A stretch of 64,000 nucleotides of DNA from Flaveria trinervia (taxonomy: Eukaryota; Streptophyta; Magnoliopsida; Asterales; Asteraceae): NCBI GenBank assembly GCA_025506515.1, contig CM046442.1, forward strand, positions 109,297,706-109,361,705, given 5' to 3'. Positions 22,030-33,370 of this stretch are shown here, one piece after another (the stretch's first letter is position 1; each line of letters begins with the position of its first letter). The notes under the pieces were generated by a model. It was not told the origin of the DNA. It saw only the letters and a list, made by a program, of their open reading frames with translations, and did not search any database. Both the position numbers and the translations under genes were made by a program.

Positions 22030-22916
22030 TGTTAGGATCAGTGATCTACGTTTGATTGATTAGAGAGTATAGCAGCGGAATTCTAACAATGAATTAGCCA
22101 ATCACAAGAACAAAAGATATTCAATGTAAGAACAAAACGGTATAGATAGAGAGAATTCTGCAGATAAATTTCATTCAATATTCGCTTTCGTGGTAACGGA
22201 ATGTCACACTTACAATTAGGTCGACACCTCTTATATAAGAGATGTGACGTCTGCTGATGTCACTTGATAGTGACATCTAACAGAATTATCACAACTACTG
22301 ATAGTTAACACAACTACTGAAGATGTCAAACAGCTGACATCTTCTTACAAAAATGCTAAGTGTTAACTATTATTACAACTACTGAAAAATAAAACTACTG
22401 AAACATAACAACTGAAGAACATACTCTTCAGTTGTTTTACAAATACTGAAACAAAGAAACTACTAAAGGATAAACCATCACAACTACTGAAGAAGACGAC
22501 TCTTCAGCTGTTGTGACAACGTCTGATACTTTGTCTTCAGCACTTGTGTCTTCAGACTTTGTCTTCAGCACTTGTGTCTTCAGACTTTGTCTTCAGTACT
22601 TGTGTCTTCAGACTTTGTCTTCAGCACTTGTGTCTTCAGAATTTGTCTTCAGCACTTGTGTCTTCAGACTTTATCTTCAGCACTTGTGTCTTCAGACTTT
22701 GTCTTCAGCACTTGTGTCTTCAGACTTTGTCTTCAGCACTTGTGTCTTCAGATTTTGTCTTCAGCACTTGTGTCTTCAGACTGTCTTCAGACTTTATGTT
22801 TTCAGACTTTGTAATCAGCTGTTGTCTTCAGCTGTTGTGGTCTTCAGTAGTTGTTGTGATGTCTGTGGGACTTAAAGGTTTTTCTGATCCGGCTCATTGG
22901 TTCTTTTGGTCCAACA
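22030..22916 (-). repeat. 5' LTR of Copia C
   Basis: 887 bp, TG to CA in plus-strand reading, matching 10474-11320. It is longer mainly because the tandem array has one more unit. An RNA start and TATA-like region ('cttatataagag' near 22229) is present in both LTRs, palindrome-like in plus-strand reading. Confidence 0.93.
22533..22800. repeat. 28-bp tandem array in the Copia C 5' LTR (about 9 units)
   Basis: Same unit as in the 3' LTR, about nine copies against eight, with scattered point changes. It generates three overlapping spurious plus-strand ORFs at 22513-22933. Confidence 0.9.
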
Positions 22917-22921
22917 GCTTG

Positions 22922-24496
22922 TTTCAAATTTAGCAAGTGTAACCTTTCAATCAAAGTGTTACTTTCAACATTTCTTTTCAAAATGATTCTTATAAATGAT
23001 ATTTTCTTTCAAAGCTTCATTTAATTTAACATAATATTTAGAATCATTTATTTTAAGTTCTTCATTAATTTATTTTAAATCTTTTTCATTATCAATTAAC
23101 AATGATTAGCTTTGTATACCCCAAATAACCTAATTCTGCATGCTGAAAAACACATGTCCTGACTTACCTCATATGGAAGTCCCATCACCACCTTTTCTGT
23201 TGCTAAAGCTTTCTCACATTGGCACACCAGAGTACTCAACTTGTTTTCCTCGATAGTGGTAGCAACATCATCTTTTCCATTACTTTGCTCAGTGGGTTGA
23301 CTTCCTTCCTTCTGCATCTTCTCATCCTTACTTTCTATCACCATTTCATCCTCTTTCACATTCAAAGATACGTCAACTTCATCTTTAAGCTCTTTAAACA
23401 GATCAAAAGCATCCTCACAGTTCACCTTCTTCTTTTCATCCACAATCTGGCCACCAACGCTTGATTAATTTCCTCTCTCGTTTCTTCAACCTCTACACTC
23501 CAATCAAATTAAAGATCAAAGCTGTCTCTTTCTTGTGATTCATTTCTTCTTTATTCCCGCTTGAAACCAGACGTAGGACTCCTGAATTACAAGGATCAGT
23601 GACGATCGATAATGGGCATTCACTTTTGAAGTGTCTCAACTGTTTGCAATGAAAACACTTCAGTTTAGACTTATCAAATCCCAATTTGGAGTTAGAACTT
23701 TGACCTCCAAAATTCTTCCTTCCAATGCGCTCTATGAATCTTCAGGCTCTGAGTGTAAGCATTGCCATTTGCCACTGAAGGTTGGTCTCTTCAAGATCAT
23801 TAGGATCCACCTGATACATATCCTCCATTGTCATTCCTTTACCTTTCAACTCTCCCACCACCAGGGCTTCATAATTCTAAACAAACATTCTAAAGAGAGC
23901 CATTATTTCGGATGGAACTGAAGTTCCAACATTTGCTTTCAAGTTGGCTTGATTTCTCCAAGCACTACACTACCTCCAGAATAATCACTAGTATTCACTC
24001 CACCTTGTCGAGATGCATGCATTGGAGATCTTGCAGCGGAAGACAGTAATGCAACATTCTGAGTGAAACCAGATATAGGCATCATGGTTTGGTTGAATTC
24101 TCTTCTCTTCATGTCTAACTCGAAGGACTTAAGCTTACTGATGATGTCCATAAGCTTCTAGTCAGTGAAACCTCTTTCCTGCTTTAATATTCTCACATGT
24201 AAACTCCACTGAGAAGGGAGAGAGTCTAACAACCTGTTAACTTGCTCACTATTAGACAGTTTCTCATCATATTTCTTCAGTGTGCTCAAAACTATCTATA
24301 AATGATTTGTAAGATCTGTAAGACTGTCATTCTTGTATCCCATAAAAGAGTGAACTCTTTCTCAGCTTGAATACCCTTGTCTTTTACCAGCTCATCCTTA
24401 CCATTGTAGAACTCACAAAGAGCATCAAAGAGTGACTTAGCATTCTTATGTTCAGTAAATCGATTGTAGATGTCTGGTGCAAGACATAGGGTTAAT
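22922..24496 (-). pseudogene. Copia D gag middle part
   Basis: Minus-strand remnants between the Copia C insertion and the solo LTR insertion. 24490-24180 reads a UBN2-like gag through 'LFDALCEFYNGKDELVKD'. 24151-23939 has 'DIISKLKSFELDMKRREF'. 23684-23493 carries C-FH-C-KQLR-H-FKSE-C, the first CCHC knuckle. 23443-23096 is acidic, and 23095-22922 is a coiled-coil-like Lys/Asn-rich stretch. It parallels gag of C, with many frame breaks. Confidence 0.75.
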
Positions 24497-26590
24497 TGTA
24501 ACGCCCGGTTATTTATTTATTTTGAAGCCGACGAAGGAAGAAAAAGAAATAAGTCCAAAGTCGAGGGACCAAACTCGCCAACGAGAGAAATTTGGGTATT
24601 TGGTGATATTTGAAGGGAGAGGGCAGCCATTACCCTCTCCCCACACTCACATTTTCAGCCAATAGAAAAAGGAGAAGAGAGAAAGAAGAGAAAAGGGAGA
24701 AAAAGTTGGTTCAAGTGAGCAAAATCATCGTGTAGCGAGTCAAATGGAAGCTCTTCTCGTTGTGGTCGTTTGTGTGAGTTCTAGGACCCCTCTTTTACAT
24801 GTTTTTGAATGATTTGGGGCTGGAACACATCTGAAAATCGGGTTGTGGTGTGTGTTTGTGTGTGACCTGTTGGTGTATGTGTGGGTATGTGTATGATTTG
24901 CTTGAGTCTTGCTTTTGAGCTTGAATGGTGTTGTGGTATGCATTCCTAAGGTTTAGGATGGTTGATTTGGGCTTAGAATGGGTTTAGATGAGCTTGGAGG
25001 TCAAAAATGGCAGATTGGGTTCAAGATGAACTGCATTATGCACCAGCTAGGGCTATGCGACCGAATGGAGGCCATACGGCCGATTGAGGTGTGATTGAGG
25101 GTTCATTCGCACGATTGGGGTTCATTCACACAATTTAGGTTCTTTCGCACGACTGAGGGTTCATTCGCACGACTGAGAGCCTAGTCGCATAAATGCCCAT
25201 TCGCATTAGTTTCATCCACATTAGGTCCATTCGCATTAGTTTCATCCGCATTAGGTCCATTCGCATCAGTTTCATTCGCACGATTGGATGTTCATTTGCA
25301 TAGGTGTTCATCCGCATTGGTTCAATCGCATGATGTTCAGTCGCCTGGAGGCTATGCGACTGAAGGGTGCCCATACGCCCAAGTAGGGCTGGTGTACCCG
25401 AGGGAAGTGTAGTTTATGTACTGACTTTCGGGGAAAGTGTAGATGTATGTTTTGACGTGAAAGTTCCCATAAGTTCATGTAAGATGACTATTGAGGCCTT
25501 AGAGTGTATGTTGGGCATGATGAAGATGATGTTGCATGATTATGCCTGTTATGTATGTATGATGTTGCCCTGTATGATGATGATTACTGTGTATGTTATG
25601 TTCCTTATTATGATGTATGTTTATCTTTCCTGTGGCTTTACGTGTTATGTTAGTGAACAAAATGAAAGTAGTATGTAACGTAAAGCGAAAGATAATGAAA
25701 GAGGAACATGAAATAAGAATGCATGCATTAATGAATGATGAAAGTAAAGAAAGTCTTGCAAGCCTTGTATGTCGAGACACGCCATTAAAAGGTGTTAGCC
25801 CAACGGTGTGCGGGTTCGCTAGCCCGGGAGGATGCACATTAGGGTCTTTCTTTGTGATTGACCATTTGTATAGAACCATTGTTGCTTGCCTTAGGTACTG
25901 TGGCCAGAGGTGCTAGGCACCGTGAATGAAGGTCTAAGATAGGCTTAGGTCCAGTACCATGAGCATGAAGGGCATAGCACATGACAATGGTATACCTGAA
26001 CTTTATCTTAGGTATTGTGGCCATAGGTGCTGGGCACCATGAATGAAGGTCTATGATAGGCTTAGGCCTAGTACCATGAGCATGAAGGGTAAAGTTCATG
26101 GTGTTGATGAAAGAAAAAGATGTAATGAATATAAGAATGAATAATGAAGATAATAATGATATTATCTATGTGTACGTATGATGTATGAGTGCATGAATGT
26201 AAAGAACGGTTTTAACGAAAGAAAAAGTATGTTTTATTATAAACCTAGAACTCACTCAGCAATATGTTTTATTATAAAACTAGAACTCACTCAGCAACGC
26301 TGACTTTTAGGTGTTTCTTGTTGGTAGGTAATGTTGCTAAGGATGGCACTGCGAGGCTACTTAGCTCTTTTGGATGGCATCCATTTATATATGGCTATTG
26401 TGATGTAATGCAACAATGTATTTTGTAACTGATTAACGATGTATTATTTTGCAAAAGTTTTTATGATGAAATGAGATGTCTTTTTAACTGTTTCCGCTAC
26501 GATACTTTATGAAATACAAATGTAATTAGATGTTTTAAGTGCGATGATTTACCAGTTGTAAGCGTCCTGGGAACGGGGCCTTACATTAAT
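24492..26590 (+). mobile_element. Solo LTR of Gypsy-type family A with TSD TTAAT
   Basis: LTR 24497-26585 (2,089 bp) runs from TGTAACGCCC to GGGGCCTTACA. The 5-bp duplication ttaat is at 24492-24496 and 26586-26590. It splits the D gag reading frame, which resumes on both sides. There is no internal region, primer site or second LTR, so this is a recombination-derived solo LTR. Short ORFs inside it are not genes. Confidence 0.92.
25080..25390. repeat. Array of 'ttcattcgcacga/tcgcatta' words in LTR A
   Basis: Imperfect 10-20 bp units ('ggttcattcgcacgactgag', 'ccgcattaggtccattcgc') repeat about 15 times. Equivalent arrays are present at 32940-33370, 36700-37170 and 50010-51190 in other copies of this LTR. 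Confidence 0.75.
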
Positions 26591-26866
26591 GCTCTAAAAG
26601 CTTTCTGGTCTCTATCAATCAGCATGAGATCCTTCTCATTGAATGTGGTTGGGTCTTTGTTTTGAGATACAACATCACCAATAGTAACAATTGGTATATG
26701 CAGACCAGAGATGATAGATTCCTATTGGTTGTGGTCGGTGTAGAAGAAAAAGGCTTTGAGACATCGCTTCCAACCTTCAAAGTTGTCTCCATTTATGAGT
26801 CTCGGAGGTTGGTTGGGTGCTACACTTTCTAAATCAGCGAGGGTGAGAGAAGTCATCTTTGACATT
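26591..26866 (-). pseudogene. Copia D gag N-terminus
   Basis: Starts at the ATG with its first base at 26866 (MSKMTSLTLADL). It continues with 'PPRLINGDNFEGWKRCFKAF', the DUF4219-like N-terminus of Copia gag, and an in-frame stop, until the solo LTR interrupts it at 26590. It resumes at 24491. Confidence 0.75.
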
Positions 26867-27460
26867 CTAGTTTCGCTGAATAAATGATAATTTCACAAAA
26901 AAAAAAAATTTCGAAGAGAAACGTTAGTTTTGCAGTGAAGACTAGTTTTGCTAAGCTAACAGAAGTTTCGCTAGAAATTTCGGCAACAATTTCGCAAGAC
27001 AAATGCTTGAGACTGCTTAGTTTTGCCGATAATTTCGCACGAAACAAGCTTGAATGTTCGTTCAATGATACTTTCGACAGCAATTTCGCTTGGAATATGC
27101 ACACAAGCACTGTTGAAATTGCGTTCAAGATCACTACTTTCGCTGAGATGCTGAAAAACAACTACAAAGTGTAAAACACTTGTAGTTTCATTGGATGATA
27201 ATGTAGTTTCGCTGGATGAAGATGCAGATTCACTGGATGAATCCGAAAAGCTTTTTCAACATGAAATCAATATGAAATCAATCTGAAATCGCCTAAATCT
27301 CAATGGATTCGAGATCTAATGATTATAGAGCTTTCCCAACCAATAACAAGTAAAATTCAATCAGATTCCATATCAAATACACTCAAAATTGATCTGGAAT
27401 TGATGAAATATTGATACTGAACAAAAACAACCAAAAACCTCAAGTAATCAAGACCACTAA
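26867..27460. repeat. Copia D 5' leader with 'agtttcgct' motifs
   Basis: About 590 bp between the primer site and gag. The part nearest gag (26867-27240) has many copies of 'agtttcgct' and relatives ('tttcgctgg', 'atttcgc'), the D motif. The rest is plain leader. The opposing ORFs at 26853-27174 are shadows of this repeat. Confidence 0.6.
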
Positions 27461-27473
27461 GGCTTTGATACCA
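27461..27473 (-). promoter_or_regulatory. Primer-binding site of Copia D
   Basis: 'ggctttgatacca' reads TGGTATCAAAGCC on the element strand, directly beside the 5' LTR. It is a tRNA-Met-type primer site with one change from the usual TGGTATCAGAGC. Confidence 0.85.
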
Positions 27474-27476
27474 TTT

Positions 27477-28001
27477 TGTTGGTCCATTTGATTGAATTTT
27501 AGTACAATTGATATGTTTAATCGTTTAATATAAAAAAAATAGACAAATAACAAAGATGAAAATGAATAATAACAACCACAATGTATTCAATATAATCAAT
27601 AAGGATCCAATACAATCAAAGAAACAAAGCTCAATATATTTCAGTAAAGTAACAACTTGCAATAGTCTCTTTCAACAAAAATATTCAATTAGGCTTTTGC
27701 AAGGATGCTCAACAATGAGCAAGATCAAAACTATATATAGAAGTCATAGTTTTGCTGACAATTTTGCTGTCAGCGAAACTATACCGCTGAAAATGTAGTT
27801 TCTCCCAGCAGAAACTAACAGTTTCGTCGGGTAAACTAATCAGCTGACTATGAGCGAAACTGTAGTTTCGCTCATAGTTTTGTCAGGTAGCATAATTACA
27901 CAAAATAAGAAACATTCAAAAGTAAACTAACATTAGACCTATTACAATGAAATATAAACAAAACCTAAACTAAGGTCAGTCCAACTTATACATGATCTTC
28001 A
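27477..28001 (-). repeat. 5' LTR of Copia D
   Basis: 525 bp, beginning TGTTGGTCC and ending TGATCTTCA in plus-strand reading, matching 953-1480 throughout. It carries the 'agtttcgct/agcgaaact' cluster at 27745-27900. Confidence 0.85.
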
Positions 28002-28100
28002 TTAACACTATAGTCTTGTACACCAGAGGTCCCGAGTTCGACACTGGACACCCTCAAACTATTTTTAAAAGTTTTTTTTTTGTTTTTTTTAATTCAATTA
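28002..28100 (+). repeat. 3' part of the SINE split by Copia D
   Basis: Begins at the LTR edge. About 30 bp in, 'gaggtcccgagttcgacact' resembles a pol III B box region, and a T-rich tail follows at 28070-28090. It pairs with the A-box half at 931-952. 28101-28440 is AT-rich with nothing recognised. Confidence 0.45.
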
Positions 28101-28439
28101 CAGAAAATTTATCATAATATTATTTAAATTGATATAAAAATCATTTTGTTAACTAAAATACTTCATAAATTATAATTTGATATCTATTTATTTTTAAGAT
28201 GTCAAATGTTATAAAAAGTTATAATTTATTTTTTACCAAGTTATTTCATATTTAATTATTAAATTAATTATTTCTTTATGATACTTTAATACTCAACCAT
28301 TACTTGATCAACTATTCTAAAGTAAATATTTAAGTGATATTTATTGTTCAGTTTTACTAATGATTCAATATCGTTTTAAATCTTAATTATTTAATCAATT
28401 TATTGCATTTTTATGGAATCAAAATATAATTAGTTATAT

Positions 28440-29350
28440 TATTTTATTTAACCTAAGTATAAGAACCCCAATTCCAATTAAAACCCTAAATCATAATCAT
28501 TCTTTAATCATATCATTATTCTAATCCTAAGACATCAACCTTAGGTTACATCGTGAAGGAATCATTGAAGAATCTTAGTTTCTTATTATTATCTAACGAT
28601 CATCTAATATCATGTGAGTTTTCCATACCTTGTTTCATTTTTATTTCATACCTTTTGGGGTGAAGCATGTTAACCGTATAAATGCACACTTGTAAAATAT
28701 TTTAATACTTGTAATGCACGTGCAATTCATCTTATAAACTTTGTCATGATTATTTGAGATAATTATGAGCATATATGATAGTCATCTTGTAAAAGCAATC
28801 ATAAACTATTGCTAGTCTCGCATCGTCATAGATCTATGGGCTTGACAAGCCTATTTGGTGCTAAAGCCGAGGTTATTGTCGGCTCTTGGTGGCGTATTCT
28901 TGTTCATCATGGTAACCAAGTACACTTAGCTAATCGTATATCTTATTGTGGTCATTTTTTTGTCAAGGTTTGATTGTATCATTATGCTATCTATATATTC
29001 TTGCATTATTTGTTAACCTATGACTTGGATTGCCTCTTAAAAGTTATTTAAATATGTATGTACAAATTCATGGGAACTCACCCAACATCATATGTTGACC
29101 ATATTTTTAACATGTTTCAGGATGCAGTTTAAAGGATTTTTTCATGCTTATATAGGACTTGGACCTAGTTAATTAAAAGTCCTAATTAGGTTGTTTGACT
29201 TCTTTATTGCATTGTAATGTATCATTTGATTAGTATCATTCAATGAAATTAAAATTTAATAAAATTTCAACGTATTTATTTCCATGAGCTATGAACAATC
29301 GATTCACATTCGTCCGCCCGATGATTCCGCCGTCGATCGGGCTGTGACAC
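28440..29350 (+). repeat. Gypsy-type LTR family E, 3' portion
   Basis: AT-rich LTR sequence ending 'gatcgggctgtgaca' at about 29350. Its last ~275 bp (from 29075) repeat, with divergence, at 29475-29752. The left border is approximate. The ORF at 29284-29499 crosses the repeat end and is not credible. Confidence 0.5.
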
Positions 29351-29474
29351 ATGGTTTCCTAAACAATATTATATCTAATCATGATCCACTATTCATGTAT
29401 CAGTTTTTGAAAGAATTTATGTGTCTGAAGGCTTTATTTTGGCTTTGTAAACAACTTATCACCCATAGAATAAT

Positions 29475-29756
29475 GGCGAAACAACTCACCAACTTTTAAA
29501 ATTGACCCTTTATTTTTAACATGTTTCAGGATTGCTACTTTAGGAATTCTTTTGCTCATATAGGACTTGAACTTAGTTTAATTAAATATTTTATGTTGTT
29601 TAAATCTTGATTGTATTGTAATGATTTATTTAATTAGCATTATTCAATGAAAAATAGCATTTAATATTATTTCAACTTATTTAATTCCATAAGCTATGAA
29701 CAATCGTTTCACATTCATCCGCCTCGATGATTCCGCCATCGGTCGAGGTGTGACAA
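29475..29756 (+). repeat. Second copy of the family E LTR end
   Basis: Shares 'aacatgtttcagga', 'tatataggactt', 'agctatgaacaatcg', 'gatgattccgcc' and the terminal 'gtgtgaca' with 29075-29350, in the same order and orientation. Confidence 0.65.
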
Positions 29757-30328
29757 AACTATATCCTAAGTCTTAGCGAGCACAATTTCCTATCAACCTT
29801 ACACCAATGCAACTTGTAAAACTTAATGTCATAGTAAGCATGAACTAGTTATCTAAAAACCATGTTGAGTTATCTGCTATAAGAAGGTTATTTGGATTTC
29901 TCTTTCATCCAAAAGTGTCTTTAATACCCCTCTCATGTTTGTCAAATCAAGTTTCGTATTGATTTTGTGCCTAGTGCTATATCCGTAATAATATTCCTTA
30001 TTGTCTTTCATCGTCTGAAATGCGAAAACTTATTAGCCAACTTCAAGAGACAAACCTCAATAAGTCCCATGCCAATGAAATTCTCCATATCCCACCGGAC
30101 GAAATCAAATTAATGATTCTATCCACATTGTGAAGAAACCTATGAAATCATGAATTATGAAAACTCAAGCGTTGCAAAATACTTATTGTTAAGGTTCATT
30201 GTAAGTCTAGCATGGACTATATTCACTTGAAAACATAAAAGCCAAATGAAAACCAAGTTTGCTCATATCTTTGAATCAACCTCATCGTAATGAAAATTTG
30301 GGACGAAATTTTCTAAAGTGGGGGAGAC
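29757..30328 (+). mobile_element. Truncated internal 3' tail of Gypsy E with polypurine tract
   Basis: Follows an E LTR end and finishes with 'gggacgaaattttctaaag' and 'tgggggaga' (polypurine tract, 30319-30328), immediately before TGTAACAAC. Only a decayed 3' end is left; no RT or integrase motif is legible. Confidence 0.6.
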
Positions 30329-31260
30329 TGTAACAACGGTCATTTTCAAATTATAAACCCAAACTCGAATCCACTTTGAACTATCATACGATGGAAAAAC
30401 GCATTATTAAAATTATTTTAATTAATTTAACGAATAAATGCATTAAATGTGCAATTTAACTAATATTGTTAATGTTTTATTCAATTATTAGTTATCAAGT
30501 CATTTAGATAATTTATTATAATTTTATGATTTATAAAATAAAATTTTTATAAGGTTGTAAAGTTGTATTTGTCATTTATATGTTTTAGTTATTAAATTAC
30601 ATTAATAATTAAATTAAAGGTCTTATTAAAGTTCATAAAGTTTTATAAATATTTTATAAAATTAATTGATTTATTACATAAATATAGGTTGATTAAGTTC
30701 AGGGTGATAAATGTACTTTCAAAATCTAGCTTAATACCTTCTACATAAAATAACAATCATTGAAACTACAAGGACCAAATCTGTAAATTGATTTTAAAAC
30801 CACCCAAACCCCCTAATCGACCTCCCATCTCCGGTCGAGCTCCAATGAGCCTCACACACCCAAAACACTCGATTTAAACACAATTAAACCATCTTAAGCC
30901 TCTCTTGAACCCTTTTCGAACCAAAGAGCTGTTTCAATTGAATTTAATTTACTGTTATGTCGGTGCACTTGAAACCGAAACCAGAAACTAAATGCCATTA
31001 CCATTTGACATGAAACATTCTCTATTAATCTTATTTCACTGAGCCTAAACCTCCTACTCAACCTATTCGAACTATTTGTAATCCCAATTACACCTGAAAC
31101 ATACGTACACATCAATTTTGATCAACATCTTCCCTATCGACCTACAATTCAGTCTAACACCTATTTCTAAGTTGTTTAAACTATAACTAAAAAGTGTATT
31201 CGCATCATCATCATTTAAGAAAGCTTTACAGGCAAGTAATTCGATTATCATCATAACAAT
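30329..31260 (+). repeat. 3' LTR of Gypsy E (partial)
   Basis: Starts TGTAACAACGGTC after the polypurine tract. Its part 30998-31255 matches 426-690 at the left of the window. The right border is unclear. 31261-32055 holds no recognised feature. Confidence 0.6.
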
Positions 31261-32564
31261 TGGTAATTAGGTTGTCAAAAAACCATTAGTGGAATGAGAA
31301 TGATAGCTTGGATTGTGTAATTTTCTTTTCTCTTTAGTTCTTAACACAACTTGATCAATCACAAAGTATAGAGTTTGGCTGCGCTGCTACGATCCAGACA
31401 TTCTCTAGACCCTATGCAAAATAGAAGCTAAGTCAAGCACCATGTACGCTCTTATTTTAAAAGGTCAAGTCAAGATGTGTAGTTAAGGGAAGAGAACTCT
31501 AGGTTATCACCTAGCAAGTTGCTTCTACCATTGCCTTGCAACATGTTCTTAATTTTAATTATCATCGCAAGTTTACCTTTTCATGTTCTATTACAATCAA
31601 CTCCACCTTATCACTGTAGGACATGTGTTCACTTTTATTATATTAACGAGATAATAATAACATTATTGATGGGAAATACAAGATTGTAATACTGCATACA
31701 AATTGAATGTAGCAAATAACATAATTTATGTGAATTGAAACCAACTCAAACTATAGTATTCAAATGCAACTAAAAAGACTCTTTGTTCACTTGAATCTTA
31801 GAACCTCAGAGTTACTTCACAACTTTCCTATGTCTCTACTGAGACAGACGCGTTTGTCTCCCAGGGTACACCAACTAAAACAGTAGTGTACTGCCAGAGA
31901 TGTCCTCACACCCGAGATAACAATGGGAACAAAGGTGTCTTAAAGATGAAACTAAAGAAGGAGATGAAGTTAGAATGGGAACATAACGAAGAATACAAAA
32001 TCACTAATAAATAATTATTTTATTAACAAATATAGATTATTATTAATGTCCTAAACAAATTGTAAGGCCTCGTTCCTGGGACGCTTACAGCTGGCCAATC
32101 ATTGCTCATAAAAAGATATAATTACATTTAACTTTCATAAAACATCGCAGCGGAACATTAAAATAAATTTTTCATTATAGATGCTTTTGCAAAATAATAC
32201 AACATTCATAATAAAATTTCGTTTGTTCGCATTACAATGCAAAAATATTAACAAAAGAATGCCATCCAAAAGAGCTGAGTAGCCGCCTCGTGCCATCCCC
32301 AGCAATGTTTACCTACCAACTGAAAATGTATAAAAGTCAACGTTGCTGAGTGAGTTCTAGTTTTATAAATAAAACACACTTTTCTTATGGAAACCGTTCT
32401 TTACTTTCTTTCAAAATCATGCTATACATTACATTCATTCATGATCATACATCATACGTACATACAGATAATATCAGCATTATCTTCTTTAATCTTTCAT
32501 GCTTTTTACTTTTCCTTTCTGACAACCATAAACCCTTCCCTTCTGTTCATGATGCTAGACCTAG

Positions 32565-32960
32565 GCCTATCATAGACCTTCTATAACGGTGCATCGCACC
32601 TCGTGGTCCTAGTACCTAGGGTAAGATTTAGGTTTACTATGCAATATGTAATACCAATCTGTTCGTGGTTCTGGACCTAGGCTTATCATAGACCTTCTAT
32701 AACGGTGCATCGCACCTCGTGGTCACAGTACCTAAGGTATGAATGTATGTTTACTATGCAATACCTTTCTGTTCATGGTTCTAGACCTAGGCCTATCATA
32801 GACCTTCTATAATGGTGCATCGCACCTTGTGGTCACAGTACCTAAGGTATGAATGTCTGTTTACTGTGCAATACCTTTCTGTTCGTGGTTCTGGACCTAG
32901 GCCTATCATAGACCTTCTATAACAGTGCATCACACCTCGTGGTCACAGTCCTGCATGGGC
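32565..32960. repeat. Tandem units of about 105-120 bp in LTR A
   Basis: Four copies of a unit containing 'cctatcatagaccttctata' and 'ggtgcatcgcacctcgtggtc'. The LTR copy at 24497-26585 has about two such units (25880-26090). Unit number therefore varies between copies. Confidence 0.8.
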
Positions 32961-33370
32961 ACTATGCTGCCGCATGGACACTATGCAGGCGCATGGGGAA
33001 CACTTAGGCGCATGGGCAACTTTCAGGCGCATGGGTGCTTAGACGCATGGGAATCCTGGACGTCTGGACACTTAGTCAATTGCAGCCCAAATTCTAGGCG
33101 CATGGGTACTATTCAGGCGCATGAGCCACTTGGGCGCATGAGCCACTTGGGTGCATGGGCACTATTGGGGTGCATGGCCCTACACTTAGTCATCCGATTA
33201 ATATTTCTTGGCGCATGGGCCACTGTTCAGACGCATGGAATGTACATAAACATTTCTAAGGCAATCTTAGGTGCATGGGCCACTGTTCGGATGCATGGAT
33301 TACACTTAATTCTTTCTAAGGCATTTTCAGGCGCATGAGCATTATCTAGGCACATGGACCTTCTATTCAA
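32940..33370. repeat. 'gcgcatggg' motif array in LTR A
   Basis: About 18 imperfect repeats of 'ggcgcatgggcact' type words. Same position in the LTR as the 'tcgcatgaacctc' arrays of the other copies. It makes the spurious ORF 32925-33338. Confidence 0.75.

Larger units (their letters stand above)
10469..22921 (-). mobile_element. Copia LTR retrotransposon C with target duplication GCTTG
   Basis: Element 10474-22916 (12,443 bp), flanked by the 5-bp duplication gcttg at 10469-10473 and 22917-22921. The LTRs begin TGTTAGGATC and end GGTCCAACA in plus-strand reading. The primer site is at 22016-22027 and the polypurine tract at 11321-11335. The contents run gag-PR-IN-RT-RNase H-spacer-ORF3, all on the minus strand. 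It is far longer than a typical 5-6 kb Copia and comparable to SIRE/Maximus-type elements, which also carry an extra 3' ORF. It inserted into the gag of the older element D. Confidence 0.93.
953..28001 (-). mobile_element. Old Copia LTR retrotransposon D, with two nested insertions
   Basis: Composite span of a degenerate minus-strand Copia element. Its LTRs (953-1480 and 27477-28001) are similar end to end. A tRNA-Met-type primer site abuts the right LTR. gag, protease, integrase, RT and RNase H follow in Copia order, then a spacer and an extra ORF. It is interrupted by Copia C (10474-22916) and by a solo LTR (24497-26585). Subtracting both and their target duplications leaves about 12.5 kb, nearly the length of C. 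No clean target duplication was found: the flanks are 'caacc' on the left and 'ttaac' on the right. All frames are broken by stops and shifts. Confidence 0.8.

Noticed and set aside
25135..25374. Minus-strand ORF with repeating MRMDLMRMKL
   Set aside because: Produced by the short motif array in LTR A. Similar artefacts lie at 36917-37135 and 50006-50306.
29284..29499. 71-aa plus ORF starting MSYEQSIHIRPPDDSAVDRA
   Set aside because: Begins inside the conserved end of LTR E and crosses the LTR boundary; a parallel LTR end at 29690 lacks it.
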